A stretch of 42,790 bases of DNA from Acidobacterium sp. (GTDB lineage Bacteria > Acidobacteriota > Terriglobia > Terriglobales > Acidobacteriaceae). Below are positions 25,173-33,505 of the stretch, one piece after another. Each line of letters opens with the position of its first letter. Positions within the stretch are counted from its first letter, which is position 1. The position numbers and the translations under genes are program-made. The DNA lies in NCBI GenBank assembly GCA_003131625.1, contig PKVY01000061.1, positions 1 through 42,790 of the forward strand, read 5' to 3'. The notes under the pieces were generated by a model. It was not told where the DNA came from. It did not search any database and saw nothing but the letters and a program-made list of their open reading frames with translations.

Positions 25173-26072
25173 ATGCAAACTATGACAGAAGCTCCGAAAC
25201 GAAGGGCGTTGGGTAAAGGACTGGAGTCCTTGCTGCCTCGGGTGAACGCGGCGGCGGAACCGGGCGCGGAGAACGGCGAGTCGGGACGGCCGCGGGAGAT
25301 TCCGGTTGGGGAGATCGAGCGGAGCCCGTTTCAGACGCGGACGCGTTTCGACGAGGTGCAACTGGCGGAGCTGGCGGCTTCGATCTCAGCGACGGGGGTG
25401 GTGCAGCCGATTCTGGTGCGGCCGTTGCCGCATGGGCATTACCAGCTGATTGCCGGCGAGCGGCGCTGGCTGGCGTCGCAGCGGGCGGGCAAGGAGACGA
25501 TTCCGGCGATCATCCGGCAGGTGTCAGACGAGCAGGCGATGGAGATGACCATCGTCGAAAACCTGCAGCGGACGGACCTGAACCCGATGGAGCAGGCGCG
25601 AGCCTACGACAAGCTGTCGCGGGAGTTTCAGCTGACCCAGGAACAGATGGCCAAGCGGACCGGGAAGGACCGGGCGTCGGTTTCGAATTTCCTGCGGCTG
25701 CTGAAGCTGCCTGAAGATGTGCAAGGCAAAGTGGAAGAGGGGGTTCTGAGCTTTGGGCATGCGCGGGCTCTGCTGCCGCTCGAGGATCCGCAGGCGATTC
25801 TGAAGGCGGCGCAGAAGGTGGCGGCGCTGGCGATGAGCGTCCGGCAGACGGAGAGCTATGTTCAGAAGATCCTGAATCCACAGGCGAAGAACAAGGCTGA
25901 TGGCGAAAAAAAGGAGAATATCGATCCGAATGTTCGCGAGGTGCAGGAGTCGCTGCAAAGGGCGCTGGGATTGAAAGTGCGGATCGAGGATCGCAAGGGG
26001 CGGGGGCGGGTGATTATCGAGTACGGGCAGCTGGAGGAATTTGACCGGCTGCTGGATCGGCTGCGGCGGTAA
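25173..26072 (+). CDS. parB: Chromosome-partitioning protein ParB (Spo0J)
   Basis: CTP-dependent DNA clamp that loads at parS and spreads. The N-terminal basic LGKGLESLLPR is the ParA-contact segment. The CTP-binding motif is GERRW at residues 95-99, with ENLQRTDLNPMEQA next to it. The helix-turn-helix is LTQEQMAKRTGKDRASVSNFLRLLKL, and the C-terminal dimerisation domain covers about residues 250-299. Length 299 is normal. ATG at 25182 is an alternative start. Three parS sites in the window match its expected binding sequence. Confidence 0.96.
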   Translation: MQTMTEAPKRRALGKGLESLLPRVNAAAEPGAENGESGRPREIPVGEIERSPFQTRTRFDEVQLAELAASISATGVVQPILVRPLPHGHYQLIAGERRWLASQRAGKETIPAIIRQVSDEQAMEMTIVENLQRTDLNPMEQARAYDKLSREFQLTQEQMAKRTGKDRASVSNFLRLLKLPEDVQGKVEEGVLSFGHARALLPLEDPQAILKAAQKVAALAMSVRQTESYVQKILNPQAKNKADGEKKENIDPNVREVQESLQRALGLKVRIEDRKGRGRVIIEYGQLEEFDRLLDRLRR

Positions 26073-26077
26073 AAGCA

Positions 26078-26119
26078 GAGTTTAGAGTTTAGGAATTAGA
26101 GTTTAGGGATCAGGGTTTA
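26078..26119. repeat. Heptamer-period repeat array after parB (GAGTTTA type)
   Basis: GAGTTTA (26078), GAGTTTA (26085), GGAATTA (26092), GAGTTTA (26099), GGGATCA (26106), GGGTTTA (26113). It starts five bases after the parB stop. The same heptamer occurs at 15100, 11 kb away. Its right end overlaps the stop codon of the glycosyltransferase remnant. Confidence 0.82.
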
Positions 26120-26250
26120 GCGGCATCGACTGACCGGATGCGGGGTGCTTCCTCGAATAGCTGCTTGATGGCCAGCGCCGCATTTTTCATCGAGTATCTG
26201 CTGGCAAAACAGAGGTATGCGCGACGCCTTTAGTATGTTTCGGAGTTCAT
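26110..26250 (-). pseudogene. Remnant of a GT4 glycosyltransferase with a large internal deletion
   Basis: On the minus strand an ATG (26250) overlaps the stop of the GT9 gene by ATGA, the normal coupling of a following gene. It reads MNSETY and meets TAA (26232-26230). In the same frame the sequence continues RRRAYLCFASRYSMKNAALAIKQLF to a TGA at 26112-26110. This tail matches the C-terminus of the intact GT4 product at 27359-28534 (AYACFVERYSMERAAASIKILF). Start and end of a gene of about 1.1 kb thus seem to be preserved while the middle is gone. Confidence 0.7.
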
Positions 26251-27320
26251 GAGAGACCGGCCCTTTGCCCTTTCTGCCACGCTTCGAGCGCGGCGGCCAG
26301 CATCTCGTCCACGGTAATCGATGTCAGACATTTCTTTCGCTGCTCGATACACTCCGTGAGGCGACAGTTTTCGCAGTCCACGTGGTGATAAATCGGCCGA
26401 TGTTGGTTCCCGATCGGAAACCAGCGTCCTGGCCGATCCCGAGCGGCAAATGGAATCGCGCATGGTACTCGACAGGCGGCGGCCAGATGCATGGGCCCGC
26501 TATCGGGCCCCAGAAATAGCGCCGCGCGACGTAGCACAGCCGCTGTTTCACGCGGAGTCAGCCTCCCGCACAAATTAATGACTGGACCAGCCCATTCCGC
26601 GGCAGCATAGTCGGCCGCTTCGGCGTCTTCCTTCGCTCCGACCAGCACCAGAGCGTGGTCCGGCAATTGCCGGGTCAGACGTCTCAGTAACATGCGCCAG
26701 TTTTCCCGTCCCCAGTCTTTAGCCTGCATCTTTGTCCCAGGACCACATGCAATGATGCTGCACCCAAGGGTCGTTTCAAGCTCCTGCTCCGCTCTTCGTT
26801 GCTCGGCCTCGGTCAGCCGCATATCCCAGTTTGCCAGGTCATCAACGTCCGCCGTGCCCAGCTCCTGTATGCACCGGAGCAATCGCGCGCCCTCGTGCTC
26901 CCACAGGCCATTTTCCGGATCGCAGACGTCTTCGTTGAAAGCGCCCTTGGGGATACCGATGATCCGGCGCACCCCGCATAGCCGAAAGAACCACTCGTCG
27001 CGCTTGCCTGTTTTCCGAGTGCCCATCAGATAGACCACAACCTGGGGCCGGAACCGCACGATCTTCCACCACAGGGGCACGAGCTCCCAGGGGCGCCGCG
27101 TTTTCCACGGGTAGTCGATGTACCCGTGAACCAACCCCGAGCCCTCCAGCACGGCGTAGGCGGCGGGTGCATTCGAATGAGTCGGCATATTCGTCAGCAG
27201 AATGCGTCTGGCATAGGGAAAGGACCGCTCTACTACATGCAGTGCCGGGAGTGCCACAACGGTGTCTCCCAGACTTCCCAGACGATAGATCAGTACACGG
27301 CGCGCTCTGGATAACATCAT
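26247..27320 (-). CDS. Glycosyltransferase family 9 (heptosyltransferase-like)
   Basis: ADP-heptose:LPS-type glycosyltransferase of 357 residues. The N-terminus VLIYRLGSLGDTVVALPALH is the family opening. The C-terminal nucleotide-sugar site shows INLCGRLTPRETAAVLRRAALFLGPDSGPMHLAAA. A Cys-rich end (DCENCRLTECIEQRKKCL) is unusual and might bind metal. The start may be either of two adjacent ATGs. It probably acts in lipopolysaccharide core or another envelope glycan. The + strand is not G-rich here, in contrast to most neighbouring minus-strand genes, so the gene may be recently acquired. Confidence 0.9.
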   Translation of the reverse strand: MMLSRARRVLIYRLGSLGDTVVALPALHVVERSFPYARRILLTNMPTHSNAPAAYAVLEGSGLVHGYIDYPWKTRRPWELVPLWWKIVRFRPQVVVYLMGTRKTGKRDEWFFRLCGVRRIIGIPKGAFNEDVCDPENGLWEHEGARLLRCIQELGTADVDDLANWDMRLTEAEQRRAEQELETTLGCSIIACGPGTKMQAKDWGRENWRMLLRRLTRQLPDHALVLVGAKEDAEAADYAAAEWAGPVINLCGRLTPRETAAVLRRAALFLGPDSGPMHLAAACRVPCAIPFAARDRPGRWFPIGNQHRPIYHHVDCENCRLTECIEQRKKCLTSITVDEMLAAALEAWQKGQRAGLS

Positions 27321-27358
27321 GGTTGGGGTCTCAAATCCGGTCCGCTTAGTCTAGCTGA

Positions 27359-28534
27359 TCAAAAAAGCTGAGGTCTCGATGCCGCTGCCTGCTGAGCAAA
27401 CAAGATTTTGATTGACGCAGCGGCGCGTTCCATGGAGTAGCGCTCCACAAAACAGGCATAAGCCCGGCTGGCCATAGCGGCGCGCTCAGCGGCGGGGAGC
27501 TCCAGCCAGCGGCGGAGAAGGCGTTCGGTGCCTTCCAGAGTGTCGTCGTCGACCAGACCGGCGCCATCGGCCTGGATGTCCGGCCAAATGTTGACCTGAT
27601 TGCTGATGAGGACGGGGCGGCCGGCGGCGAGGGATTCGACGATGACAACGCCGAAGTTTTCCGTGTGGGACGGCAGCACGAAGGCATCGGCTGAGCGCAG
27701 AGCCCCCCATTTGACTTCACCCTTCAGCATACCCGGCCAGTGAACGCGATCGGCAATACCCAACTCAGCGCAGCTCTGCTGGAGCGCCGCCTTCAATCCC
27801 ACCTGGTCGGGACCGGCCATGACAAGATCGACATCCTGGAATGCGGGAGCGATTCGTGCAAAAGCGCCGAGGAGGAGATCGCAGCCTTTCACCTCATGCA
27901 GGCGGGAAAGGAAAAGGAGATAGCGCCGACCGCGCAGGAGAGGCATTTGAGCAAACAGTGCCTGAATCTGACAGCAGGGGTCGCCTTCCGGTTCGGTGAT
28001 CCCGTAAGGCACGACCGTGGCCGTCCAGCGGTTCGGTTTAAAACTGCTGGTCGCTTGATCGCGTTCCATCGAAGAAGTGAACAGAACGCTACGGGCATCG
28101 CGCAGGACAGGGTATTGGAACGGCCAATAGAGAAGCTTCTTGAGGTGCTTCAGCGGGTACTTATCCCTGAACCAGGGGCTGAGAGCGCCATGAGCAAACA
28201 CCAGATACGGGGTTCCGGAGCGGCGGGCCGCCGCGCGGACGGCGATGTCGGGAAAGATCCAGAGGCCGTTCATCACGATGCCGTCGAAGCGGGAGGCGTT
28301 CTGGTGCAGCCAGCGCCACAGGCGCGGCGAGAGACCGAAGCGGCCGAGCCAGCGCTGGCCGAGGGCGTGAACCGGAAAGGTGACTTCGGAGAGGAACGGG
28401 GCGTTGGGCGGATCCTGACAAACGACCTCGACCTCGACACCTATCGAAAGATAGGCTCGGGCCAATTGACGCACCGCTTCGGGTGGGCCACCATCGGCTG
28501 GCGAGAGACTTCCAATGACGTGGAGAATCTTCAT
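27359..28534 (-). CDS. Glycosyltransferase family 4
   Basis: GT-B fold retaining glycosyltransferase of 391 residues. It starts MKILHVIGSLSPADGGPPEAVRQLA, typical for wall/EPS mannosyl-type GT4 enzymes. The C-terminal donor site includes LFLSRLHEVKGCDLLLGAFA and the E-x7-E region LPSHTENFGVVIVESLAAGRPVLIS. No signal peptide. It lies upstream of the GT9 gene on the same strand with a 38-bp gap, and together with asnB it forms a glycan assembly patch. Donor and acceptor are unknown. Confidence 0.92.
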   Translation of the reverse strand: MKILHVIGSLSPADGGPPEAVRQLARAYLSIGVEVEVVCQDPPNAPFLSEVTFPVHALGQRWLGRFGLSPRLWRWLHQNASRFDGIVMNGLWIFPDIAVRAAARRSGTPYLVFAHGALSPWFRDKYPLKHLKKLLYWPFQYPVLRDARSVLFTSSMERDQATSSFKPNRWTATVVPYGITEPEGDPCCQIQALFAQMPLLRGRRYLLFLSRLHEVKGCDLLLGAFARIAPAFQDVDLVMAGPDQVGLKAALQQSCAELGIADRVHWPGMLKGEVKWGALRSADAFVLPSHTENFGVVIVESLAAGRPVLISNQVNIWPDIQADGAGLVDDDTLEGTERLLRRWLELPAAERAAMASRAYACFVERYSMERAAASIKILFAQQAAASRPQLF

Positions 28535-28833
28535 CGATCACAAAAGCAGAACAACCCCAGTCTATCTAAGGAGTTTCGCCGCGAGGACGCATCAGCGTGG
28601 CGGAGTCGGTCGCGACGGGCGACATCGTTAGGTGCCGCTAAAAGGGCGAGAGCATTCATCGGCTGTTCATTCGGACAGAGGAGTCATTCTTTCAGAACGT
28701 GATCGTGGTTGCTACACTACAGTCAGCGCTCGGCGATACCCCGTTGCTCCCGGGACGCGCAGCCTGCGCAGGCTTCTCTCCGCGTGTTTCGGCTGTGGAC
28801 TCCCCCAGCTAAATTGAAGGACTTTCTTTTCCG
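28535..28833. other. Divergent intergenic region between GT4 and asnB (299 bp)
   Basis: No gene is seen. It contains a perfect 14-bp palindrome AGCCTGCGCAGGCT (28761-28774) and the promoter-like pair listed for asnB. AAGGA precedes the asnB ATG by about 13 bp. Confidence 0.5.
28691..28718 (+). promoter_or_regulatory. Possible extended -10 promoter for asnB
   Basis: TTCAGA (28691-28696), 16-bp spacer, TACACT (28713-28718) with TG one base upstream (TGCTACACT), the extended -10 pattern. The transcript would carry a leader of about 110 nt. Confidence 0.35.
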
Positions 28834-30687
28834 ATGTGCGGAATCGCCGGAGTACTCGTCACGCGCAAGTCCGAGAGGCTGGACTTTTCTGAGACGCTGA
28901 CGCGATTATCGAGCGCGCTGGCGACGCGCGGTCCGGACGCATCGGGCCAGTGGGTCACGGGCACGCAAATCCTGGGTTTCGCGCACCGACGGCTGTCGAT
29001 CATCGACGTGGATGCGCGGTCGGATCAGCCGATGCACTCGACGGATGGGCGTTACACCATCGTCTTCAATGGCGAAATCTATAACTACCAGGAACTGCGC
29101 AGCGATCTGGAGAAGAAAGGGCGCGGCTTCCGGACGACGGGTGACACGGAAGTGCTGCTGCAGATGTACGCGGAATATGGCGAGGACATGCTGACGCGGC
29201 TTCGCGGCATGTATGCGTTTGGCATCTGGGACGAGCTTTCGCAGGAGCTATTTCTGGCGCGGGATCCGTTTGGGATCAAGCCGCTGTATTACGCGGAGGG
29301 GGGAGGCAATTTCTATTTCGCTTCCCAGGTGAAGGCGCTGTTGACGGTGCCGGAAGTGGATCTGCGCGAGGAGCCAGCGGGGCATGTGGGTTTTTTTGTG
29401 TGGGGTTCGGTTCCCGAGCCGTACACGCTGTATCGGGGAATTCGGTGCCTGCCGAGCGGGACATGGATGCGGGCGACGCGCGAAGGAATCTCAAAGCCGC
29501 GTCTGTTCGCATCGCCAGTTGGAGAATTTTCTAAATTCGGTCTCGACGAGATGCCGCAATCGGAAACGGAGGCGGATGTGCGTCTGCACGATGCACTGCG
29601 GGAGAGCGTGCGGATGCACGAGATCTCCGATGTCCCGGTGGCGGTCTTCCTGTCGGCGGGCATCGATTCGGGCGTGGTTACAGCCCTGGCCGCGGAAGCG
29701 GGCAACGAGGTCGAGACGCTGACGCTGGGATTCGATCTGCTGCGCGACACCGCGGAAGACGAGACCCAAATCGCGAGCCGGGTAGCGCAGCACTATGGGC
29801 TGCCCCATTATTCGCGCTACATCGATCGGCCGGCGTTTATGGCGCATCGTGAACGGCTGCTGGAGAAGATGGACCAGCCCACCATCGATGGCGTGAACAC
29901 TTATTTCATCAGCTGGCTGGCGCATGAGCGCGGGTTCAAGGTTGCGCTGAGCGGCCTGGGCGGCGACGAACTGTTCGGAGGCTATCCCAGCTTCCGGCAG
30001 CTGCCGTTCATGGTGTGGAGTTTGCGGCCAACGAACGCAGTTCCGTTCGTGGGGCGGGCGTGGCGGATCATGACCAGTGCGGTCATCTCACGATTCACTT
30101 CTCCGAAGTACGCGAGCCTGTTCGAGTACGGAGGCACGTGGGGCGGGGCGTATCTGCTACGACGGGGCTTATTTATGCCCTGGGAGCTGCCGCAGATTCT
30201 CGATCCGGAGCTGGTACGAACGGGATGGCGGGACCTGGCCTCGATCGAGAGCATGAACGGCCTGACGCGGCCGCTGGCGAAAGTCGCGGGCGCAACGGCG
30301 GCTCAGACGGAGTTCCTGCGCGTCTCGGCGCTGGAGATGAGCTACTACATGCGGACGCAGCTGCTGCGCGACGCGGATTGGGCGGGGATGGCGCATTCGG
30401 TGGAGATTCGGGTACCGCTGGTGGACATGACTCTGCTGCGGCAACTTGCGCCGCTGCGGGCGAGCCGGTTCTCACCGCGGAAGCCGAAGATCGCGGAATG
30501 CCTGCGGAAGCCGCTCCCGGCAGAAGTTCTGCACCGGCCCAAGAGCGGGTTTGTTACTCCGGTGCGGGACTGGATGCAGGACTCGCCGGATCGCGGGCTG
30601 CGCCACTGGGCGACCCATGTGTATCGCGCTTTGTATACGCGAGGGGCACCGGTGCGATCTAAAGCAGCGGCAATGCTGGCGAGCTGA
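28834..30687 (+). CDS. asnB: Glutamine-hydrolysing asparagine synthetase family protein
   Basis: Class II amidotransferase of 617 residues. Cys2 (MCGIAGVL) is the glutaminase nucleophile; RGPDASG and FNGEIYNYQELR follow. The synthetase domain has the PP-loop as FLSAGIDSG, with Ala in place of the second Gly of SGGxDS, and GLGGDELFGGYPSF. The C-terminal block HRPKSGFVTPVRDW is also usual. Next to glycosyltransferases such proteins often amidate sugar or peptide carboxylates rather than make free asparagine; which applies here is not decided by the sequence. It converges with the phosphatase gene after an 11-bp gap containing CGGCT/AGCCG. Confidence 0.93.
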   Translation: MCGIAGVLVTRKSERLDFSETLTRLSSALATRGPDASGQWVTGTQILGFAHRRLSIIDVDARSDQPMHSTDGRYTIVFNGEIYNYQELRSDLEKKGRGFRTTGDTEVLLQMYAEYGEDMLTRLRGMYAFGIWDELSQELFLARDPFGIKPLYYAEGGGNFYFASQVKALLTVPEVDLREEPAGHVGFFVWGSVPEPYTLYRGIRCLPSGTWMRATREGISKPRLFASPVGEFSKFGLDEMPQSETEADVRLHDALRESVRMHEISDVPVAVFLSAGIDSGVVTALAAEAGNEVETLTLGFDLLRDTAEDETQIASRVAQHYGLPHYSRYIDRPAFMAHRERLLEKMDQPTIDGVNTYFISWLAHERGFKVALSGLGGDELFGGYPSFRQLPFMVWSLRPTNAVPFVGRAWRIMTSAVISRFTSPKYASLFEYGGTWGGAYLLRRGLFMPWELPQILDPELVRTGWRDLASIESMNGLTRPLAKVAGATAAQTEFLRVSALEMSYYMRTQLLRDADWAGMAHSVEIRVPLVDMTLLRQLAPLRASRFSPRKPKIAECLRKPLPAEVLHRPKSGFVTPVRDWMQDSPDRGLRHWATHVYRALYTRGAPVRSKAAAMLAS

Positions 30688-30698
30688 GCGGCTCCTGT

Positions 30699-32309
30699 CT
30701 AGCCGAGGTAGCGGACGTCGAGGACGGTGCAGTCGTCATCGGCGGCGAGGGTTCCGGCGAAGCGCTCCACCTGGAGGAAGATGTCGTCGAGGGTAGCGGA
30801 TTCGAATTCGCTGTCGGCGAGTCGGGCCTCGCCAAAGAACTCGCCGTCGGGCGCGGCGGCTTCTGTAACACCGTCGGTGACAATCAGGACACGGTTCCCG
30901 GGCCGGAGCTGCAGCTCTCCGGAGTTGAAAGGCGCGCCTTCGATGAGGCCGACGGGAAGGTTCGATTCCGGCAGACGAGAGCAGCCATTGGAGTAGAGAA
31001 ACGGCGGCACGTGGCCGCAGTTGACGTATTCCAGATGGCCTTTGGGGGAGATGCGGAGGATGGCCATAGTGGCGTACTTCTCGACGTTTTTGCTGCAGAT
31101 ATAGCGGTTGACGATGTCGGCGAGGGTGGCCAGGGGCTGGCGGGCGACCAGCAGTGAATAGATGAGGCCCTGCAGGGTTGCGCCGAGGATAGCGGCGGAG
31201 ATGCCTTTGCCGGAGATGTCTGCGACGATGACGGCGAGGGACTGGCCGTCTTCGACGATGTCGAAGAAGTCTCCGCCGACTTCGCGGCAGGGCACGGAGC
31301 GCGCGGCGACCTGGGCCCAGGAGAGCGTGGGCGGGCGGACGGTCATGAGGCCGCGCTGAATTTCGGCGGCGATATTCATTTCCTGGCGGTAGACGCGCTC
31401 GCGTTCCTCGGCCACGGCGAGCTGCGCGTTATCGATCAACGCGGCGGCGTCGGTGGCGATGGTGCGGAGGAGGTCGCCGTCGATCTGGGTGAGGCTGCCT
31501 GCTTTGAGACGGCTGTCGAGATAGAGCAGGCCGAGGAGCTCGGTTTCGCGCTCGGCTGCGCCGGGACGGCGTTTGCGCAGCGGGATGCAGATGACGGAGC
31601 GGATGCTGTGCGCGACCATGCTGGCGGAGCGGGTTTCCGGGTCGGCGCTGAGGGTGTCGGTGACGATGAATTCGTTGGCGGTGCTGATGGCCTGGCGCAT
31701 GGCGCCGTGGGAAAGCGTGGCCTCGTCGGTGAGCTCTTCGCCTTTGTCGTCGCGGCCGAGGGCGAGCTGCATCTCGCCGGCTTCGTTGCGGAGAAAGACG
31801 TAGCCGCGCTCGACCTGGGTGAGCTGGAGTGTGGTGTCGAGGAGGGCGGTGAGAATCTGATCGACGGCGCCGGAGGTTTTGAGCTTGCGGGCGGATTCGA
31901 AGAACCAGCGGAGCTTTTCGAGGGCGTTGCCAGTAGCGCTGACCTCGGGAATCTGGTCGATGATGTCGCGGATGGTGGAGGTGTCGTGCGGCTCTTCAGC
32001 GCTGATGCGGAGGCTGGGGCCGTCGAGTGCGCCGAAGTGGACGGTGTCGTCGACGCCGATGGCCTGGCGAGTGGTGGAGGGCTTGCCGTTGATGAAGGTG
32101 CCGTGACGGCTGCCCTGATCGACGACGAAGCAGGTCCCGGCTTCGACGAGGAGCTCGGCGTGGCGGCGCGAGACGTAAGGATGGGCGAGGACGAGGTCGT
32201 TCTCCGGGAGGCGGCCGATGGAGAACGGCGAGTGCGTAATGGCGACCGTGCGGCGACTGGAGCCGTCGACGAGGACAAAAGAAACCGGGGTCGCGTTCGC
32301 GCTGGGCAT
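30699..32309 (-). CDS. FHA-GAF-SpoIIE (PP2C-type) protein phosphatase
   Basis: Signalling serine/threonine phosphatase of 536 residues. Residues about 1-105 form an FHA domain (SIGRLPENDLVLAHPYVSRRHAEL, GSRHGTFING) that binds phosphothreonine. About 130-300 is a GAF sensor domain. From about 310 comes a short coiled coil (AEIQRGLM) and the SpoIIE/RsbU catalytic domain with metal-binding aspartates in GGDFFDIVED, VADISGKG and VTDGVTEAA, ending DDDCTVLDVRY. Such proteins dephosphorylate STAS antagonists in partner-switching. A STAS gene lies 5 kb away (37807), which may or may not be its target. Confidence 0.93.
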   Translation of the reverse strand: MPSANATPVSFVLVDGSSRRTVAITHSPFSIGRLPENDLVLAHPYVSRRHAELLVEAGTCFVVDQGSRHGTFINGKPSTTRQAIGVDDTVHFGALDGPSLRISAEEPHDTSTIRDIIDQIPEVSATGNALEKLRWFFESARKLKTSGAVDQILTALLDTTLQLTQVERGYVFLRNEAGEMQLALGRDDKGEELTDEATLSHGAMRQAISTANEFIVTDTLSADPETRSASMVAHSIRSVICIPLRKRRPGAAERETELLGLLYLDSRLKAGSLTQIDGDLLRTIATDAAALIDNAQLAVAEERERVYRQEMNIAAEIQRGLMTVRPPTLSWAQVAARSVPCREVGGDFFDIVEDGQSLAVIVADISGKGISAAILGATLQGLIYSLLVARQPLATLADIVNRYICSKNVEKYATMAILRISPKGHLEYVNCGHVPPFLYSNGCSRLPESNLPVGLIEGAPFNSGELQLRPGNRVLIVTDGVTEAAAPDGEFFGEARLADSEFESATLDDIFLQVERFAGTLAADDDCTVLDVRYLG

Positions 32310-32318
32310 TTGCCAGAA

Positions 32319-32324
32319 ATTATA
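32319..32324 (-). promoter_or_regulatory. -10 hexamer of the FHA-phosphatase gene
   Basis: Read on the minus strand this is a perfect TATAAT, 9 nt before the ATG at 32309. No clear -35 is seen at the normal distance. The leader would be only a few nucleotides. Confidence 0.45.
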
Positions 32325-32345
32325 GGACGACTCAACGATCGGTGA

Positions 32346-32741
32346 TCAGTTCGTCGAGATGAGACGCCGGCAGAACAGGAGGGAGGCGACTGAGATAAGG
32401 AGCGAGACGGTGAGCCAAAGGGCGGCGGTTGCGTGATGGACGACGGGCGCGAGGACGGCTTGCAGGTCCACTGAGGGAGCTACGCTCGTTGCGGGGGTGG
32501 AGCGCAGGAGAACTACGACGGCGACGATGAGAACAATGGCCATGGCTCCGGCGACGACGAAGCCGGGGAGGGCGCGCTTCCAGGGGAAGGCGATAGGACT
32601 GGGCGCAGAGGCCTCGCGGGTGAGAGCGGTCATGACGGAGTCGGCGAAGCCGGAGGACGGGAGGATGCTGTCGCTGCCGGGGCTGAGGGCGTAATCGAAG
32701 TCGGCATCGGTGAGCTGCGGGTGGGTCTGAATCGGTTTCAT
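32346..32741 (-). CDS. Small two-helix membrane protein, possible anti-sigma partner
   Basis: Protein of 131 residues coupled to the ECF sigma gene: its ATG (32741) overlaps the sigma stop by ATGA. Residues 1-55 are soluble, with an acidic N-terminus (LTDADFDYALSPGSD). Helix 1 covers about 59-80 (GFVVAGAMAIVLIVAVVVLL) and helix 2 about 108-125. It has no zinc-binding HxxxCxxC motif of classical ZAS anti-sigma factors. The position is that of an anti-sigma factor, but the family is not recognised, so the role is inference. Confidence 0.7.
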   Translation of the reverse strand: MKPIQTHPQLTDADFDYALSPGSDSILPSSGFADSVMTALTREASAPSPIAFPWKRALPGFVVAGAMAIVLIVAVVVLLRSTPATSVAPSVDLQAVLAPVVHHATAALWLTVSLLISVASLLFCRRLISTN

Positions 32742-33355
32742 GGCGTTCGGGCCTCCCTGGGATGCTGAGTATTGAGGCTGGCTGATTTTGATGCCGCGCG
32801 GGGCCGCGAGAACTTGCTGCGGAGCAGCTCGCGGCCGCGGAAGAGCCGCGCTTTGATGGTGCCCTCCGGGATGTGGAGGGTGCGGGCGGCGGCGGGCACA
32901 TCCTGCTCGTGGAAATAGAAGAGGAGGATGGCGTCGCGGTATTTGGGAGGAAGGGCGAGGACAGCGCGGCGGAGGGATTCGTCGCGGGAGGATTCCTCGA
33001 TGGCGCTGCCGGCGATGGCTGGGTCGGGCGGCTCGGCGATTTGGTCGAGCGAGAGCATAGCGGCGGGGATGCGGCGGAGTTCGGTCCGGTAGAGGTTGGT
33101 TGCGAGGGCGAAAAGCCAGGTGGAGAAGGCGGAGTCGCCGCGGAACTGGGCGAGGTTGCGCCAGGCGCGCAGGAAGGCTTCCTGGGCCATTTCTTCGGCG
33201 CGGGCGCGGTCGCGGCAGAAGCGCCAGGCCAGATTGACGAGGGGCGACTGCCAGCGGCGGACGATGCCCTCGAAGGCCGCCGTGTCGCCGGCGAGGACGC
33301 GGGCGACGATGGCTTCGTCGGTTGGATGGGCTTCGGCTTGAGGAACCGTAGTCAC
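32738..33355 (-). CDS. ECF-family RNA polymerase sigma factor
   Basis: Alternative sigma factor of about 205 residues. Region 2 shows FEGIVRRWQSPLVNLAWRFCRDRARAEEMAQEAFLRAWRNL and FSTWLFALATNLYR. Region 4 shows RAVLALPPKYRDAILLFYFHEQDVPAAARTLHIPEGTIKARLFRGRELL. The start chosen is GTG at 33355 (VTTVPQAEAHPTDEAI). The frame stays open to 33493, but the added residues are basic and unstructured, so the start is uncertain. The downstream membrane protein is translationally coupled and is the likely regulator. Confidence 0.9.
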   Translation of the reverse strand: MTTVPQAEAHPTDEAIVARVLAGDTAAFEGIVRRWQSPLVNLAWRFCRDRARAEEMAQEAFLRAWRNLAQFRGDSAFSTWLFALATNLYRTELRRIPAAMLSLDQIAEPPDPAIAGSAIEESSRDESLRRAVLALPPKYRDAILLFYFHEQDVPAAARTLHIPEGTIKARLFRGRELLRSKFSRPRAASKSASLNTQHPREARTP

Positions 33356-33505
33356 ATTGCTCTCTGCCGGTATGACCTGGAATGATGGTGCGCGGTTTCG
33401 TTTTTTCTGTCGAGGATTTTCCAGAACTTTTTGAAACCGCGACGGACTGGGGCTGGTCGTACGGGGTGAAGCGGAGAAGGCGAGGCCGCACAAGGAGGAA
33501 GCGCA

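Noticed and set aside
26230-26463. 77-residue minus-strand ORF at the end of GT9
   Set aside because: Most of it is another frame of the GT9 gene; only its last codons (MNSETY) coincide with the GT4 remnant start.
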